From positions 28,404 to 92,403 of the forward strand of contig JAEDIC010000006.1 of assembly GCA_016292635.1 (NCBI GenBank): a DNA stretch of 64,000 nt, given 5' to 3'. Source of the DNA: Clostridia bacterium. GTDB lineage: Bacteria; Bacillota; Clostridia; Christensenellales; CAG-138. A model generated the notes under the pieces. That model saw only the letters and a list, made by a program, of their open reading frames with translations. It had not been told where the DNA came from and ran no database searches. Positions 25,356-33,628 of the stretch are shown in pieces. The position numbers and the translations under genes were made by a program. Every line of letters starts with the position of its first letter. Within the stretch, counting starts at the first letter, position 1.

Positions 25356-26549
25356 CTATGCGCTTACGCCATGCTCAATGCGGATTATCCACAGCTCATT
25401 GAGTATCTTTGCGGCGTATGCGGCAACCTTTGCGCCAACGGTAGCTCGCTGATCCAGGGGATCGGAGGTGCCGGCGCTGCCATGGGGCTTGATGATTATC
25501 TGGAGGGCGCCGCTGCCCGCAACATCCACCATGCCGTAGGCATCCTTGCCGAAGATGAGGGTGGAGTGTACGTCCACGCCCGCCTTAGTGGTGCTGTCCA
25601 TTTCGCCCGCATCCTGACTGTATACGATGGCGTCCGCAGCAAGGGAAGCGGCGGCGCTCAGGGTAACAGTATTGGTTGCGGCGTCAAAGGAAGCGATGGT
25701 GTGCTCGGCGTCGCCGATCATGATCTTATTGCCGGCGGTTGAAAGGTAGGCAACCTCCCCATCGGTGGGGGCGTTCTTCAGCACGAAGGATGCGGAAGAA
25801 GTGGTTTGGGCGTTTACCTTGTTCAGCACGCTCTGGGTGAATACCTTGGCCTCGGTGGATTCCACGAATACCACGCCGAAGAGGCGGCCGATCTCGCCGG
25901 AGTAAATCTGCTCGGCGCAGGAATACTTGGAAACATCCTGCCAGAGGGCGTCGCTCTGCAGGTCAAAGGTAGCCTCGGGGGAGCAGATGCAGATGAAGTG
26001 GGGCTTGCGGCCTTCCTCGCCAAAGGGGCGGGCCTTGGCCTTCTTAAGGGTACGTACAGCCTTGCGCACCTCGGCAACGGTCAGCTTATCCGAGGCGGTA
26101 ATGGCGCTGCGGGCGGTCTTGCCGCCGGCGTACTGCACGTTGGTGCCGGCGTTCATGGCGTCTCGGGTCACCCATTCAACCACGGTGCCCAGCTGCTCGC
26201 CCAGCAGCTCCGCGCTTTCGGAAATGACCTGGTCATAGCCGGTCATATCCAGCAGATCGGATACCTCAACATATGCGCCGTACTGGGCAACCTCCACCTC
26301 CACGTTGCTCTGCGAAAGAGCCTGTCCGGTGGGAGTAACGCCTTCCTGCAGGGCCTCTACGGCATCGTTGGCATCAAAGAGGTTCCATTTGCGGAATTCC
26401 ACCCTCTTGCCGCTGTTGCGGGGAATGGGGCGCTTCTGGCCGTACTTGGCGTGAACAAAGCGGGTCTTTGCGCTTTCCAGAAGCTGCCTGTCATAAAAGG
26501 TCTTGTTAAGCCTGGTAGTGTTGATGGTGTTTGCGGTAGTGTTGGTCAT
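25356..26549 (-). CDS. N4-gp56-type major capsid protein
   Basis: 397 residues with the HK97-like N4-gp56 capsid family features: FYDRQLLESAKTRFVHAKYG, IPRNSGKRVEFRKWN, LQEGVTPTGQALSQSNVEVE, GAYVEVSDLLDMTGYDQVI and a late FIVES-like GVVFVESTEAKVF strand. The usual length is 350-420, so it is complete and intact. It follows a scaffold-like gene by 25 bases. It should form the head shell. No protease or portal gene is present nearby. Confidence 0.88.
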   Translation of the reverse strand: MTNTTANTINTTRLNKTFYDRQLLESAKTRFVHAKYGQKRPIPRNSGKRVEFRKWNLFDANDAVEALQEGVTPTGQALSQSNVEVEVAQYGAYVEVSDLLDMTGYDQVISESAELLGEQLGTVVEWVTRDAMNAGTNVQYAGGKTARSAITASDKLTVAEVRKAVRTLKKAKARPFGEEGRKPHFICICSPEATFDLQSDALWQDVSKYSCAEQIYSGEIGRLFGVVFVESTEAKVFTQSVLNKVNAQTTSSASFVLKNAPTDGEVAYLSTAGNKIMIGDAEHTIASFDAATNTVTLSAAASLAADAIVYSQDAGEMDSTTKAGVDVHSTLIFGKDAYGMVDVAGSGALQIIIKPHGSAGTSDPLDQRATVGAKVAAYAAKILNELWIIRIEHGVSA

Positions 26550-26574
26550 TTTTGTTCTCCTTTCCTTGTGTGTG

Positions 26575-27138
26575 TTACAGTGTTGCCCTGCGTCCCTCGG
26601 CTGCGGCCTTCATAAGGCGCTCCTTTATCTCCCGGAACTGGGCGGAGGGCATATTCGCGTAGTCCGTCTGTGCCTCGGCAGGAACATCTCCCCTTATGGG
26701 AGTGGGCAGGGCCCGGCGGGCGGCTATCTTTTCCATGATGTCCTGTGCGCCAAGCTCCCTCTCCCTCTTTGCGTTCTCCTCCATGCGGCACTCTGCGGCA
26801 TACAGCCTGAGGGCGGCCTTTACGGGCATCTCAAGGAGCATTTTTACGAACCTTTCATCCTCAAGGTACGCCTCAACGTCCTCCTGAAGTTCCCCCGCTT
26901 CCCCGAGGCGGATAAGGTCGTTTGCGGCTCTGGCGCTGATGGCCGCCAGTCCCCTGGGCATACCGCCCCCGTCCAGCAGCATGGCTGCCGCCGCCGCCTG
27001 ATCCATGCCCGTATCAAGGCATACGCTCTCGATGAGCTGCCTGCCTATGATATAGGCGGGCTCCGCCTCCGAAAGGCTCCTGGCCATATCCAGCAGCTCG
27101 CCCTCGGTAACAAGGCCGGTGTCTTTTCTCTGCTTCAT
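26575..27138 (-). CDS. probable capsid scaffolding protein
   Basis: 187 residues, almost wholly helical and strongly charged (MARSLSEAEPAYIIGRQLIE, CRMEENAKRERELGAQDIME). The terminal MPSAQFREIKERLMKAAAEG is the kind of basic helix that binds capsid. Position directly before the capsid gene is typical of scaffolds. It is the first gene of the operon; upstream there is only the promoter and leader. No recognisable family, so function is inferred. Confidence 0.65.
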   Translation of the reverse strand: MKQRKDTGLVTEGELLDMARSLSEAEPAYIIGRQLIESVCLDTGMDQAAAAAMLLDGGGMPRGLAAISARAANDLIRLGEAGELQEDVEAYLEDERFVKMLLEMPVKAALRLYAAECRMEENAKRERELGAQDIMEKIAARRALPTPIRGDVPAEAQTDYANMPSAQFREIKERLMKAAAEGRRATL

Positions 27139-27227
27139 TCTTTTCCTCCCATCAAAAAAAGCGCCCCCCGAAGCCGGGAACGCTCTCTTCTGCCTGTTGT
27201 GCGGTCAGGCTGCCGTTTTATTGAATG

Positions 27228-27293
27228 GAAAACCGGCGGGCACAAAAACGGACCCAAACAAAAAACCGGCGGCCTTTTTGCCCCCGGTTTTCC
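27228..27293 (-). promoter_or_regulatory. three-segment attenuator-like leader of the phage operon
   Basis: On the minus strand, segment A (27280-27293, GGAAAACCGGGGGC) can pair with B (27260-27274, ending in CCGGTTTTTT) as a terminator, or with C (27228-27241, GCCCGCCGGTTTTCC) in a longer helix. The two pairings exclude each other. The start site expected from the promoter is near 27296, just before segment A. Confidence 0.5.
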
Positions 27294-27302
27294 ACCATGG
27301 AT

Positions 27303-27332
27303 ATTATAACCCGACCAATTGTTCGATGTAAA
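27303..27332 (-). promoter_or_regulatory. SigA promoter of the phage-like operon
   Basis: TTTACA and TATAAT on the minus strand, spaced by 18 bases. It is the only good promoter upstream of the scaffold gene and would transcribe all thirteen genes. Confidence 0.65.
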
Positions 27333-27430
27333 GTGCAACTTGGCGGCATAAAAACGGCAGCTTTCGTGCATAAACTTCTTGCCGATAAACGGGGATTTGC
27401 CTTATAATTTGCCTTGAGGTGAACGCATTT

Positions 27431-28165
27431 ATGATGGACTATTTCTGGAATTCAAAAGAAAACATACCCGAAGGGCTTGGGTTTAAGCTTTTTGGCGGCA
27501 CCCATTTGTGCTGGCTTCTGGCGGCCCTTATCACCTTTGTGATATGCTGTGTATTATATAGGTTTCTCTCGGAAAAGCACAGGCGCTTTTTCCTGCGCTT
27601 TGTGGCGGTGCTGATGGTGGTAATGGAAATATTAAAGAACATTATACTGCTCATCACCGGCGAGTGGTATCCGGATCATCTGCCCCTGCACCTTTGCGGC
27701 ATAAACATATTCGTATGCCTGTGGCATTCCATTAAGCCAAACTCCCTGAACCGTGAGCTGCTGTATGCCCTTGGCATGCCCGGGGCCATGGCGGCGCTGC
27801 TGTTTTCAAACTGGACGATGCTGCCCTGCATGAATTTTTTCCATATACACAGCTTTGTTGTGCATATACTGCTGGTGATGTATCCCCTTGTGCTGCTGTT
27901 TTCCCATGAGCTGAGGCCGGATGTGAAGCAGCTGCCCAAATGCCTTCTGTTTTTGCTTGCCGCGGGCATCCCCCTCTTCTTCCTGAACAAGGCGCTGGAT
28001 ACCAACTTTATGTTCCTTAACCGGGCGGATACCGGCAATCCCCTCTCCCTGTTTGAAGCCTGGCTGGGCCGCCCATGGTATATCATAGGTTACATTCCCC
28101 TTATATCGGTGGTGTGGTTCCTTATGTACTTGCCCTGGAGCATGGCAAAAAAGAAGCAATTGTAA
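27431..28165 (+). CDS. YwaF-like (TIGR02206) integral membrane protein
   Basis: 244 residues with about seven hydrophobic segments. The motif WYPDHLPLHLCGINIFVCLW is typical of the YwaF/TMEM164 family. Function in bacteria is unknown. ATG at 27431 follows GAGGTG by 9 bases; a GTG four codons earlier is less likely. It is divergent from the phage operon and ends at a terminator before copA. Confidence 0.85.
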   Translation: MMDYFWNSKENIPEGLGFKLFGGTHLCWLLAALITFVICCVLYRFLSEKHRRFFLRFVAVLMVVMEILKNIILLITGEWYPDHLPLHLCGINIFVCLWHSIKPNSLNRELLYALGMPGAMAALLFSNWTMLPCMNFFHIHSFVVHILLVMYPLVLLFSHELRPDVKQLPKCLLFLLAAGIPLFFLNKALDTNFMFLNRADTGNPLSLFEAWLGRPWYIIGYIPLISVVWFLMYLPWSMAKKKQL

Positions 28166-28172
28166 AAATCTT

Positions 28173-28201
28173 GGCGGGCCCACAAGGAGTCCGCTTTTTT
28201 T
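28173..28201 (+). terminator. terminator between ywaF-like gene and copA
   Basis: GCGGGCCC and GGAGTCCGC pair with a small bulge around ACAA, followed by seven T. Confidence 0.6.
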
Positions 28202-28232
28202 ATGGATTTTTAATAATATATAATGTTATAAT

Positions 28233-30695
28233 ATGGCCATGGAAAAGAGAAAATACGAAATAACCGGTATGTCCTGCGCGGCCTGCGCCGCGCGGGTGGA
28301 AAAAGCTGTAAACAGCCTGCCCGTTGGGGAGGCTGTGGTCAGCCTTATGCAAAATCGCCTTACCGTGACCCTTGACCCGGATAAGGTGACGGACGATGCC
28401 ATCATAGCCGCAGTTGAAGCGGCGGGGTATGGAGCAATGGTTTCCGGCGGGGACCGCACCGTTGATCTTGCGGGGGAGGAAAAGCGCACCCGCAGGCGGC
28501 TGTGGCTGTCCGTAGCCTTTTTAATGGCGCTGATGGCGATATCCATGCAGCATATGTTCGGCTACCATCTGCCCGGTTTCCTTGGCGACCCTCTGGGCAA
28601 CGCCGTTACCCAGCTGATACTTACCCTGCCCATAGTATACCTTAACCGGGCGTACTTCACCGGCGGCATACCCGCCCTGACTCGGGGCGGTCCAAATATG
28701 GACTCACTGGTTGCGGTGGGCAGCGGCGCTTCCCTGCTCTACGGCCTTTATGCCACAATAAAGATAGCCATGGGTGATATTTCCTTCTCCCATCAGCTTT
28801 ATTTTGAGTCCGCCGCCATGATACTTACCCTGGTCACCGTGGGCAAATATCTTGAGCGCAGGGCAAGGGGGCAAACCGGCGCCTCCATACAGAAGCTCAT
28901 GGACCTTGCTCCCAAAACCGCCACCGTTGTGGCAGAGGGCGAGGAGCGCATAGTTCAGGTAAAGGATCTGTCCATAGGTGATATTATATTGGTAAAGCCC
29001 GGACAGCGCATCCCTGTGGACGGCCGTATCACCTCCGGCGGCAGCAGCGTGGATGAATCCGCCCTTACAGGCGAAAGCATTCCCGTATATAAACAGCCCG
29101 GCGATAAGGTATACTCGGGCACTATGAACGGGGCAGGCAGCATATACTTTGCCGCAGAGCGTGTCGGCGAGGATACAACCCTTTCCGGCATGATACGCCT
29201 TGTTGAGGAAGCCGCCGCCAGCAAAGCCCCCATCGCACGTCTTGCGGACAAGGTTGCTGGGGTATTCGTTCCCGTGGTAATGTCCATTGCGGCGGTTGCC
29301 GCCGTGGTTTGGCTAATGGTTGGGCAAACTCCGGAATTTGCCCTGTCCATAGGCATATCCGTGCTGGTGGTCTCCTGTCCCTGCGCCCTGGGCCTCGCCA
29401 CCCCCGTTGCCATAATGGCGGGCACCGGCAAGGGCGCCGAACAGGGCATACTCATCACCTCCGCCGAGGCCCTTGAGACTCTGCACAAGGTAAAAACCGT
29501 AGTGCTGGATAAAACCGGCACCCTTACCGTTGGCAAGCCCAGGGTGACCGATGTTATCCCCACCGACGACAAAGCTGCCCTCATCTCCGCCGCTGTTGCC
29601 CTTGAAAAGGGCAGCGAGCATCCCCTTGCGGGAGCTGTTACCGCCCTTGGGGATAGCGAGCTTGTGGTGGAGGGTTTCCGCTCCATTTCCGGAAAAGGCG
29701 TTAGCGGCAGCATAGATGGCATTGAGCACCTTGCGGGCAACGCCGCCCTTATGGGCGAATACGGCATTGACGTATCCCATATGTCGGATACCGCCGCAAA
29801 GCTCATGTCGGAGGGTAAAACTCTGCTGTATGTGTCCCACGGCAATGAGCTTATGGGCCTCATCGCCTGTGCGGACGTTATAAAGCCCACCTCCGCAGAC
29901 GCCCTCCGTGCTTTTGAGGATATGGGCATATCCACCGTAATGCTCACCGGCGATACACCCGTTACCGCCGAGGCAATAAAGAATCAGCTTGGCATGGCAA
30001 CGGCCTGCGCCGGCGTTCTTCCCGCAGACAAGGCCCGAATAGTGGGCGAGCTTAAGGAGAAGGGCGTTACCGCCATGATAGGCGACGGCATAAACGACGC
30101 CCCCGCCCTTGCCACCGCCGACGTTGGCTTAGCCATAGGCGCGGGCACGGATATCGCTATCGAAGCGGCGGGCGTAGTTCTGATGCGCAGTGACCTTATG
30201 GACGCCGTAAGCGCCGTTGAGCTTTCCCGTGCGGTAATACGCAATATAAAGGAAAACCTTTTCTGGGCGTTCATTTACAATGTCATCGGCATCCCCATTG
30301 CGGCTGGAGTGTTCTATTCCGCATTGGGCTGGAAGATGTCCCCCATGTTCGGCGCGGCGGCAATGAGCATGAGCTCTGTCTGCGTCTGTCTGAATGCCCT
30401 TAGGCTGCTTCGCTTTAAGCCCAAGCACGCCAGTAAAGCACATAATGCAGTTGAAACAAACAGCAATATAACGGAGGAAACCCAAATGACAAAGACTATC
30501 ATAATTACCGGCATGACGTGCCCCCATTGCTCCGGCAGAGTGCATAAGGCCCTCGCCGCCATCCCCGGCGTATCTGCCGCCGATGTAAGCCATGAAACCG
30601 GCAAAGCCGTGGTGACCCTTGCCGATGAAGTAAACGTTGACCTGCTCACCGCCGCCGTTGTTGACGCAGGCTATGAGGTAGTGGGCGTGGAATAG
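28233..30695 (+). CDS. copA: copper-exporting P1B-type ATPase with C-terminal CopZ domain
   Basis: 820 residues. N-terminal metal-binding domain ([15 protein letters not shown]), eight membrane segments, phosphatase TGES, metal site CPC in [13 protein letters not shown], phosphorylation site DKTGT, hinge [10 protein letters not shown]. After a linker ([20 protein letters not shown]) there is a second, complete heavy-metal domain ([20 protein letters not shown]) of 69 residues, the size of free CopZ. A strong internal ribosome-binding site precedes the ATG of this domain, so it may also be made alone. The first ATG has a poor site and TATAAT lies immediately before it. No CsoR or CopY gene or operator was seen. 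Confidence 0.95.
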   Translation: MAMEKRKYEITGMSCAACAARVEKAVNSLPVGEAVVSLMQNRLTVTLDPDKVTDDAIIAAVEAAGYGAMVSGGDRTVDLAGEEKRTRRRLWLSVAFLMALMAISMQHMFGYHLPGFLGDPLGNAVTQLILTLPIVYLNRAYFTGGIPALTRGGPNMDSLVAVGSGASLLYGLYATIKIAMGDISFSHQLYFESAAMILTLVTVGKYLERRARGQTGASIQKLMDLAPKTATVVAEGEERIVQVKDLSIGDIILVKPGQRIPVDGRITSGGSSVDESALTGESIPVYKQPGDKVYSGTMNGAGSIYFAAERVGEDTTLSGMIRLVEEAAASKAPIARLADKVAGVFVPVVMSIAAVAAVVWLMVGQTPEFALSIGISVLVVSCPCALGLATPVAIMAGTGKGAEQGILITSAEALETLHKVKTVVLDKTGTLTVGKPRVTDVIPTDDKAALISAAVALEKGSEHPLAGAVTALGDSELVVEGFRSISGKGVSGSIDGIEHLAGNAALMGEYGIDVSHMSDTAAKLMSEGKTLLYVSHGNELMGLIACADVIKPTSADALRAFEDMGISTVMLTGDTPVTAEAIKNQLGMATACAGVLPADKARIVGELKEKGVTAMIGDGINDAPALATADVGLAIGAGTDIAIEAAGVVLMRSDLMDAVSAVELSRAVIRNIKENLFWAFIYNVIGIPIAAGVFYSALGWKMSPMFGAAAMSMSSVCVCLNALRLLRFKPKHASKAHNAVETNSNITEETQMTKTIIITGMTCPHCSGRVHKALAAIPGVSAADVSHETGKAVVTLADEVNVDLLTAAVVDAGYEVVGVE
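30473..30488 (+). promoter_or_regulatory. internal ribosome-binding site and start for free CopZ
   Basis: GGAGG at 30473-30477 is followed after 8 bases by ATG at 30486-30488, in frame with copA (codon 752). Translation from here gives a 69-residue protein [15 protein letters not shown]..., the usual length of CopZ. Confidence 0.6.
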
Positions 30696-30813
30696 CCTGC
30701 ACATATGCTGTGCGGTCTTTCAGCTCCTTTACCCATTCCGCCTTCGGGTCATAGGGGATGCACCGGATACCGCCTATGACGAGCTGCTGAAATAGCACAG
30801 CCAAGCAAAAAAC

Positions 30814-30847
30814 CGTCCGGACGCATATGCGTCCGGACGATATTTTT
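30814..30847. terminator. bidirectional terminator of copA and SRP RNA
   Basis: CGTCCGGACGC and GCGTCCGGACG form an 11-pair stem with ATAT loop. T runs follow on both strands (ATATTTTTTT on plus, GTTTTTT on minus). Confidence 0.9.
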
Positions 30848-30854
30848 TTATTAA

Positions 30855-31127
30855 GATACCGCGCACCCGCCCCTCGATAACGCTCCCCATGGGCGCTGTT
30901 CTGTCAGGTGGCTACTCCCGGGCAGCCCCGCGGCACACCCGCTCAGCCGTTTAATGCTGCTGCCTTCCGGCCCTGACATGGTTCACAGAGGCTGGTTGCA
31001 CGGGACCCGGGTATCAATGCTCCTTAACAGAGGCTGCCCCACAAAGGCGTACCTCAAGGCGGGGATTCGGCCCTGCTGTAGCGGATCGCAGGTTCAGGGC
31101 ACCGCTAACTCCCCGCTTAGCGCGGCA
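30855..31127 (-). ncRNA. ffs: signal recognition particle RNA, long Firmicutes type
   Basis: About 273 bases. The minus strand contains the universal SRP core (AACCATGTCAGGGCCGGAA then GGCAGCAGC) and closely follows the Bacillus-type RNA along its whole length: 5' Alu-domain GCCGCGCTAAGCGGGGAGTT, CCTGCGATCCGCT, GGGCCGAATCCCC, and the 3' end GTGCGCGGTATC. It binds Ffh and targets membrane and secreted proteins. A strong promoter and a terminator frame it exactly. Ends are estimated to a few bases. Confidence 0.96.
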
Positions 31128-31132
31128 AGGAT

Positions 31133-31161
31133 ATTGTAACAAGGGGAAGGAAAATAGTCAA
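31133..31161 (-). promoter_or_regulatory. SRP RNA promoter
   Basis: TTGACT and TACAAT separated by 17 bases, with the -10 box about 6 bases before the RNA start. Confidence 0.85.
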
Positions 31162-31183
31162 CGGCAAAACATAGGCGAAAAAG

Positions 31184-31260
31184 CAAAAAAACGGCTTTGG
31201 TTTCCCAAAGCCGCTAAAACTTGTTGTCCTTGATTGAAAGGGAACTTGTTTCTCACTTGC
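31184..31260 (-). ncRNA. candidate small RNA, copy 1
   Basis: A -10 box TATAAT (31267-31272) with ATGAAA 17 bases upstream (31290-31295) precedes about 77 bases ending in a perfect terminator hairpin (CGGCTTTGG/CCAAAGCCG plus seven T). The promoter and first 30 transcribed bases are nearly identical to copy 2 at 32574-32647, while the terminator halves differ. No reading frame of note. The alternative is a duplicated 3' untranslated region. Confidence 0.4.
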
Positions 31261-31336
31261 AAGTATATTATAACCTGCCCTAAGGGTTATTTCATCACAA
31301 AAGTATTACAATCCCATCAAACTTTGATTAAGTTTT
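31234..31336. repeat. 103-bp direct repeat, copy 1
   Basis: Matches 32621-32723 at about 97 of 103 positions. Covers the promoter and conserved 5' part of the candidate small RNA. Confidence 0.95.
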
Positions 31337-31374
31337 AATTTAATATTTGCATATTTTATAAGATTCCGGCTGTT

Positions 31375-31815
31375 TTATGCATTATCGACACCCTTTATCC
31401 CTATATAATATGCACATATCGCCCACAGCGTGGACAGCAGGCTCACTGTGGCTATGGCTGCGGGTTCGGAAATATTCGGTTTTACTTCAGCAACGGCATT
31501 AGTAATTATGCCTGCCAATATCCCGACGAACAGCGCATATGGCAACACCTTGACAAACCTCGGCCTTTCCTCTTCCACCATGCCCTCCTTCATCAGGGAG
31601 GCGGTGCGAAACAGCGCAAATAAACCGCACATTGAAAGATACGACAGTATGCCTTCCAGTGACAGAATGCTTCCCCACGAAGTATCATAGCACAGCATTA
31701 CAATAAGCCGCTCCACATATATAACCGCAAGCGATCCAATCAGGGCATCAATAAACAGCATTACAGCCTTTATAAATTTTCCCGTATTAAGCTTTAATAT
31801 CTGCCTGTAAAACAT
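31375..31815 (-). CDS. hypothetical four-segment membrane protein
   Basis: 146 residues with four hydrophobic segments (about 17-40, 52-70, 90-110, 120-140). No family recognised. GGAGG lies 8 bases before the ATG. It follows a secreted protein gene by 69 bases. The pair lies between two copies of a 103-bp direct repeat, so it may be an inserted cassette; a small exported protein plus small membrane protein can be a bacteriocin/immunity or toxin/antitoxin-type pair, but nothing here proves this. Confidence 0.7.
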   Translation of the reverse strand: MFYRQILKLNTGKFIKAVMLFIDALIGSLAVIYVERLIVMLCYDTSWGSILSLEGILSYLSMCGLFALFRTASLMKEGMVEEERPRFVKVLPYALFVGILAGIITNAVAEVKPNISEPAAIATVSLLSTLWAICAYYIGIKGVDNA

Positions 31816-31884
31816 GGCCTTTATCCCTCCTACGGGTCATTATTTATTGGGTCGAAAAGCATCCCGCAAAACATATTATGTTTT

Positions 31885-32325
31885 CTACGCCTTAAAAGCA
31901 TATACAATGGTGGGATAGGAAGTCAGTTCATCAGTTCGTGCTGAATCGGCATACCACCTAAATTCCTTTTTTTGATAGAATCCCGGCATGGTATTGTGGT
32001 ATGCAGTACGAACTTTATAATATAACATCGGAGTAGTAAGGAATCCCCCGGCTGAACCCAATATTACAGAAGCGAGAGTTTGGAAATCATTCGCAGATAT
32101 ACCGGGGATTATCTGGCTAAGCACCGCTGCTAATGCGCCGACGGTCATATTTGACAACACTACATCCAGCACCGTACTTCCATTACTCCATGCCCCGTAC
32201 GAACCATATCCTCCGCCGCCGGATGGGTCGCTGGTTGAATGTGACCAGGAAAAGCCGTCTCTGGGTTCAATCCCGTTAGCATATGCATTACCAGCACAAC
32301 CAAGAAGCATCATCAAGACCAACAA
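31885..32325 (-). CDS. secreted hypothetical protein with unclear start codon
   Basis: 146 residues from TTG at 32325. The frame upstream of this TTG continues as KKFFNKTTALLLVLMMLLG, a perfect signal-peptide start, and AAGGAG lies just before it, but no ATG, GTG or TTG is found there. Cleavage after AYA or a lipobox (LLGC) are both possible. The mature part is Gly/Ser-rich (SDPSGGGGYGSYGAWSNGST), then has a hydrophobic stretch (VGALAAVLSQIIPGIS) and a tail FYQKKEFRWYADSART. No family recognised. The lost start suggests a recent mutation or a non-standard start. Confidence 0.6.
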   Translation of the reverse strand: MLVLMMLLGCAGNAYANGIEPRDGFSWSHSTSDPSGGGGYGSYGAWSNGSTVLDVVLSNMTVGALAAVLSQIIPGISANDFQTLASVILGSAGGFLTTPMLYYKVRTAYHNTMPGFYQKKEFRWYADSARTDELTSYPTIVYAFKA

Positions 32326-32573
32326 CAGAGCCGTAGTTTTGTTGAAAAATTTCTTTCTCCTTTCACTATGTAATGAGCAATCCGGTCAACCAATAGTTTT
32401 CATCCATCTTTTCACGATATTATGCCTATATTCTTAAAAAACCATCACTTCCGTCTTTATTCCGTTTGCTGTTTTTTTACATTTTAATTATATATTAATA
32501 TGCTTTTATTCTCTATATGGTATATAATTATTAACGAATTGTTCATACTCTATCACTTTTATGCGTAACATAC
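32326..32573. other. AT-rich leader region of the inserted pair
   Basis: No gene. Very AT-rich around 32470-32560, with several TATAAT-like hexamers on the minus strand, so a promoter of the 31885 gene is probably here, but I cannot choose one. AAGGAG at 32359-32364 (minus) is the apparent ribosome-binding site. Confidence 0.4.
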
Positions 32574-32647
32574 GAAAAACGGCTCCCATTCTCATGGGAG
32601 CCGCGAAACTCATGTTGCCTTTGAAAGGGAACTTGTTTCTCACTTGC
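32574..32647 (-). ncRNA. candidate small RNA, copy 2
   Basis: TATAAT at 32654-32659 and ATGAAA at 32677-32682 (17-base spacer) precede about 74 bases ending in GGCTCCCAT/ATGGGAGCC and a T tract. It lies directly behind the QueG-like stop codon. The first 30 bases equal copy 1; the terminator hairpin has different sequence but the same position. Confidence 0.4.
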
Positions 32648-32723
32648 AAGTATATTATAACCTGCCCTAAGGAGGATTTCATCACAAAAGTATTACAAAC
32701 CCATCAAATGTTGATTAAGTTTT
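32621..32723. repeat. 103-bp direct repeat, copy 2
   Basis: Second copy of 31234-31336. It contains the stop codon of the QueG-like gene, so this copy is probably the original and copy 1 the duplicate. Confidence 0.95.
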
Positions 32724-33614
32724 GCTGAAATATTTGTTTAAAGCCCATTCCGCAGCTGTTTTTACTCCTTCAAAGGGGGAATCCTGCGCCTTCTCTATTT
32801 CCGCGCGGTGTTTCCCATCTCTTGCAGCCATGGCGATAGCCTCGGCGGTAAGCTTGCCGCCCCCTGTCATGTTTTTGCCCACAATCTTTCTTGCGGCGGC
32901 GGTTTTCCCCTGTATGAGCGAGAGGGTATCAAAGGCCTCCCTAAGCGCGTCCGTCGGTTCGGCATACCCATTGCGTATATTGTAGGGACAGGCCCGCATG
33001 CATTCCTCACAGCCTATATAGTGGCGCTGAAGCGGGCGTATGTCCTCCGGATGGAGAGGGTTGTCCATCCGCAGCCGCATACAGCGCCGTATATCCCGGC
33101 TGTGGGATATTGCTCCCGCCGGACAGGCGGCGGCGCAGGCGGCGCATCCCTCCGGGCAGGGCATATGTTCCATTTCGGGTTGTTCCGGCTCAGCCCAGTC
33201 CGTGGCTACGGCGTCCAGAATAAAACAGGAGCCGTAGGGAGGTATCCTCAGCAGGCCGTTTTTGCCCATATCGCCAATATTGTTTGCAAGGGCAAAGGCC
33301 CTTAAGGGTATGTTTGCCCGCTCGGCGTAAAAGCCCTCCTCCGTTATGCGCCCTATAAGTTCCTTTGCCGCAAAATATGCGGCGTTGGATGCGGGATAAT
33401 ATGCCGGTATGGGTTCCTCCGGGGCGAATGTGCGGTATGGATACACCAGCAGCAGTATGCTCTTTGCCCTTGGGTAGGCTTCCCTTGGGTCGCCGAAAAG
33501 CCCCGTTGCTCCCTTGGCTGCGCCGGGGTCCCAGTTTGGTATGGGAGAGGGCGCAAGGGGATAGCACTCCGAAAAGCCCAGCTCATTTATGATTTTTATC
33601 TGCCGATCCGTCAT
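32715..33614 (-). CDS. QueG-like double 4Fe-4S protein
   Basis: 299 residues. The N-terminal half resembles the cobalamin-binding part of epoxyqueuosine reductase (SILLLVYPYRTF, NIPLRAFALANNIGDMGKNG). Two ferredoxin motifs follow (CPEGCAACAAACP about residue 155, CEECMRACP about 200). It is shorter than classical QueG (about 370) and lacks its C-terminal HEAT-like part, so it may be a relative with another electron-transfer role. It starts 14 bases after the rsmA stop codon on the same strand. Confidence 0.75.
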   Translation of the reverse strand: MTDRQIKIINELGFSECYPLAPSPIPNWDPGAAKGATGLFGDPREAYPRAKSILLLVYPYRTFAPEEPIPAYYPASNAAYFAAKELIGRITEEGFYAERANIPLRAFALANNIGDMGKNGLLRIPPYGSCFILDAVATDWAEPEQPEMEHMPCPEGCAACAAACPAGAISHSRDIRRCMRLRMDNPLHPEDIRPLQRHYIGCEECMRACPYNIRNGYAEPTDALREAFDTLSLIQGKTAAARKIVGKNMTGGGKLTAEAIAMAARDGKHRAEIEKAQDSPFEGVKTAAEWALNKYFSKT

Positions 33615-33628
33615 GTCGAATTATACTA

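Noticed and set aside
18899..27138. Complete prophage
   Set aside because: No integrase, repressor, replication, terminase, portal or tape-measure genes are present, and no att repeats were seen around it.
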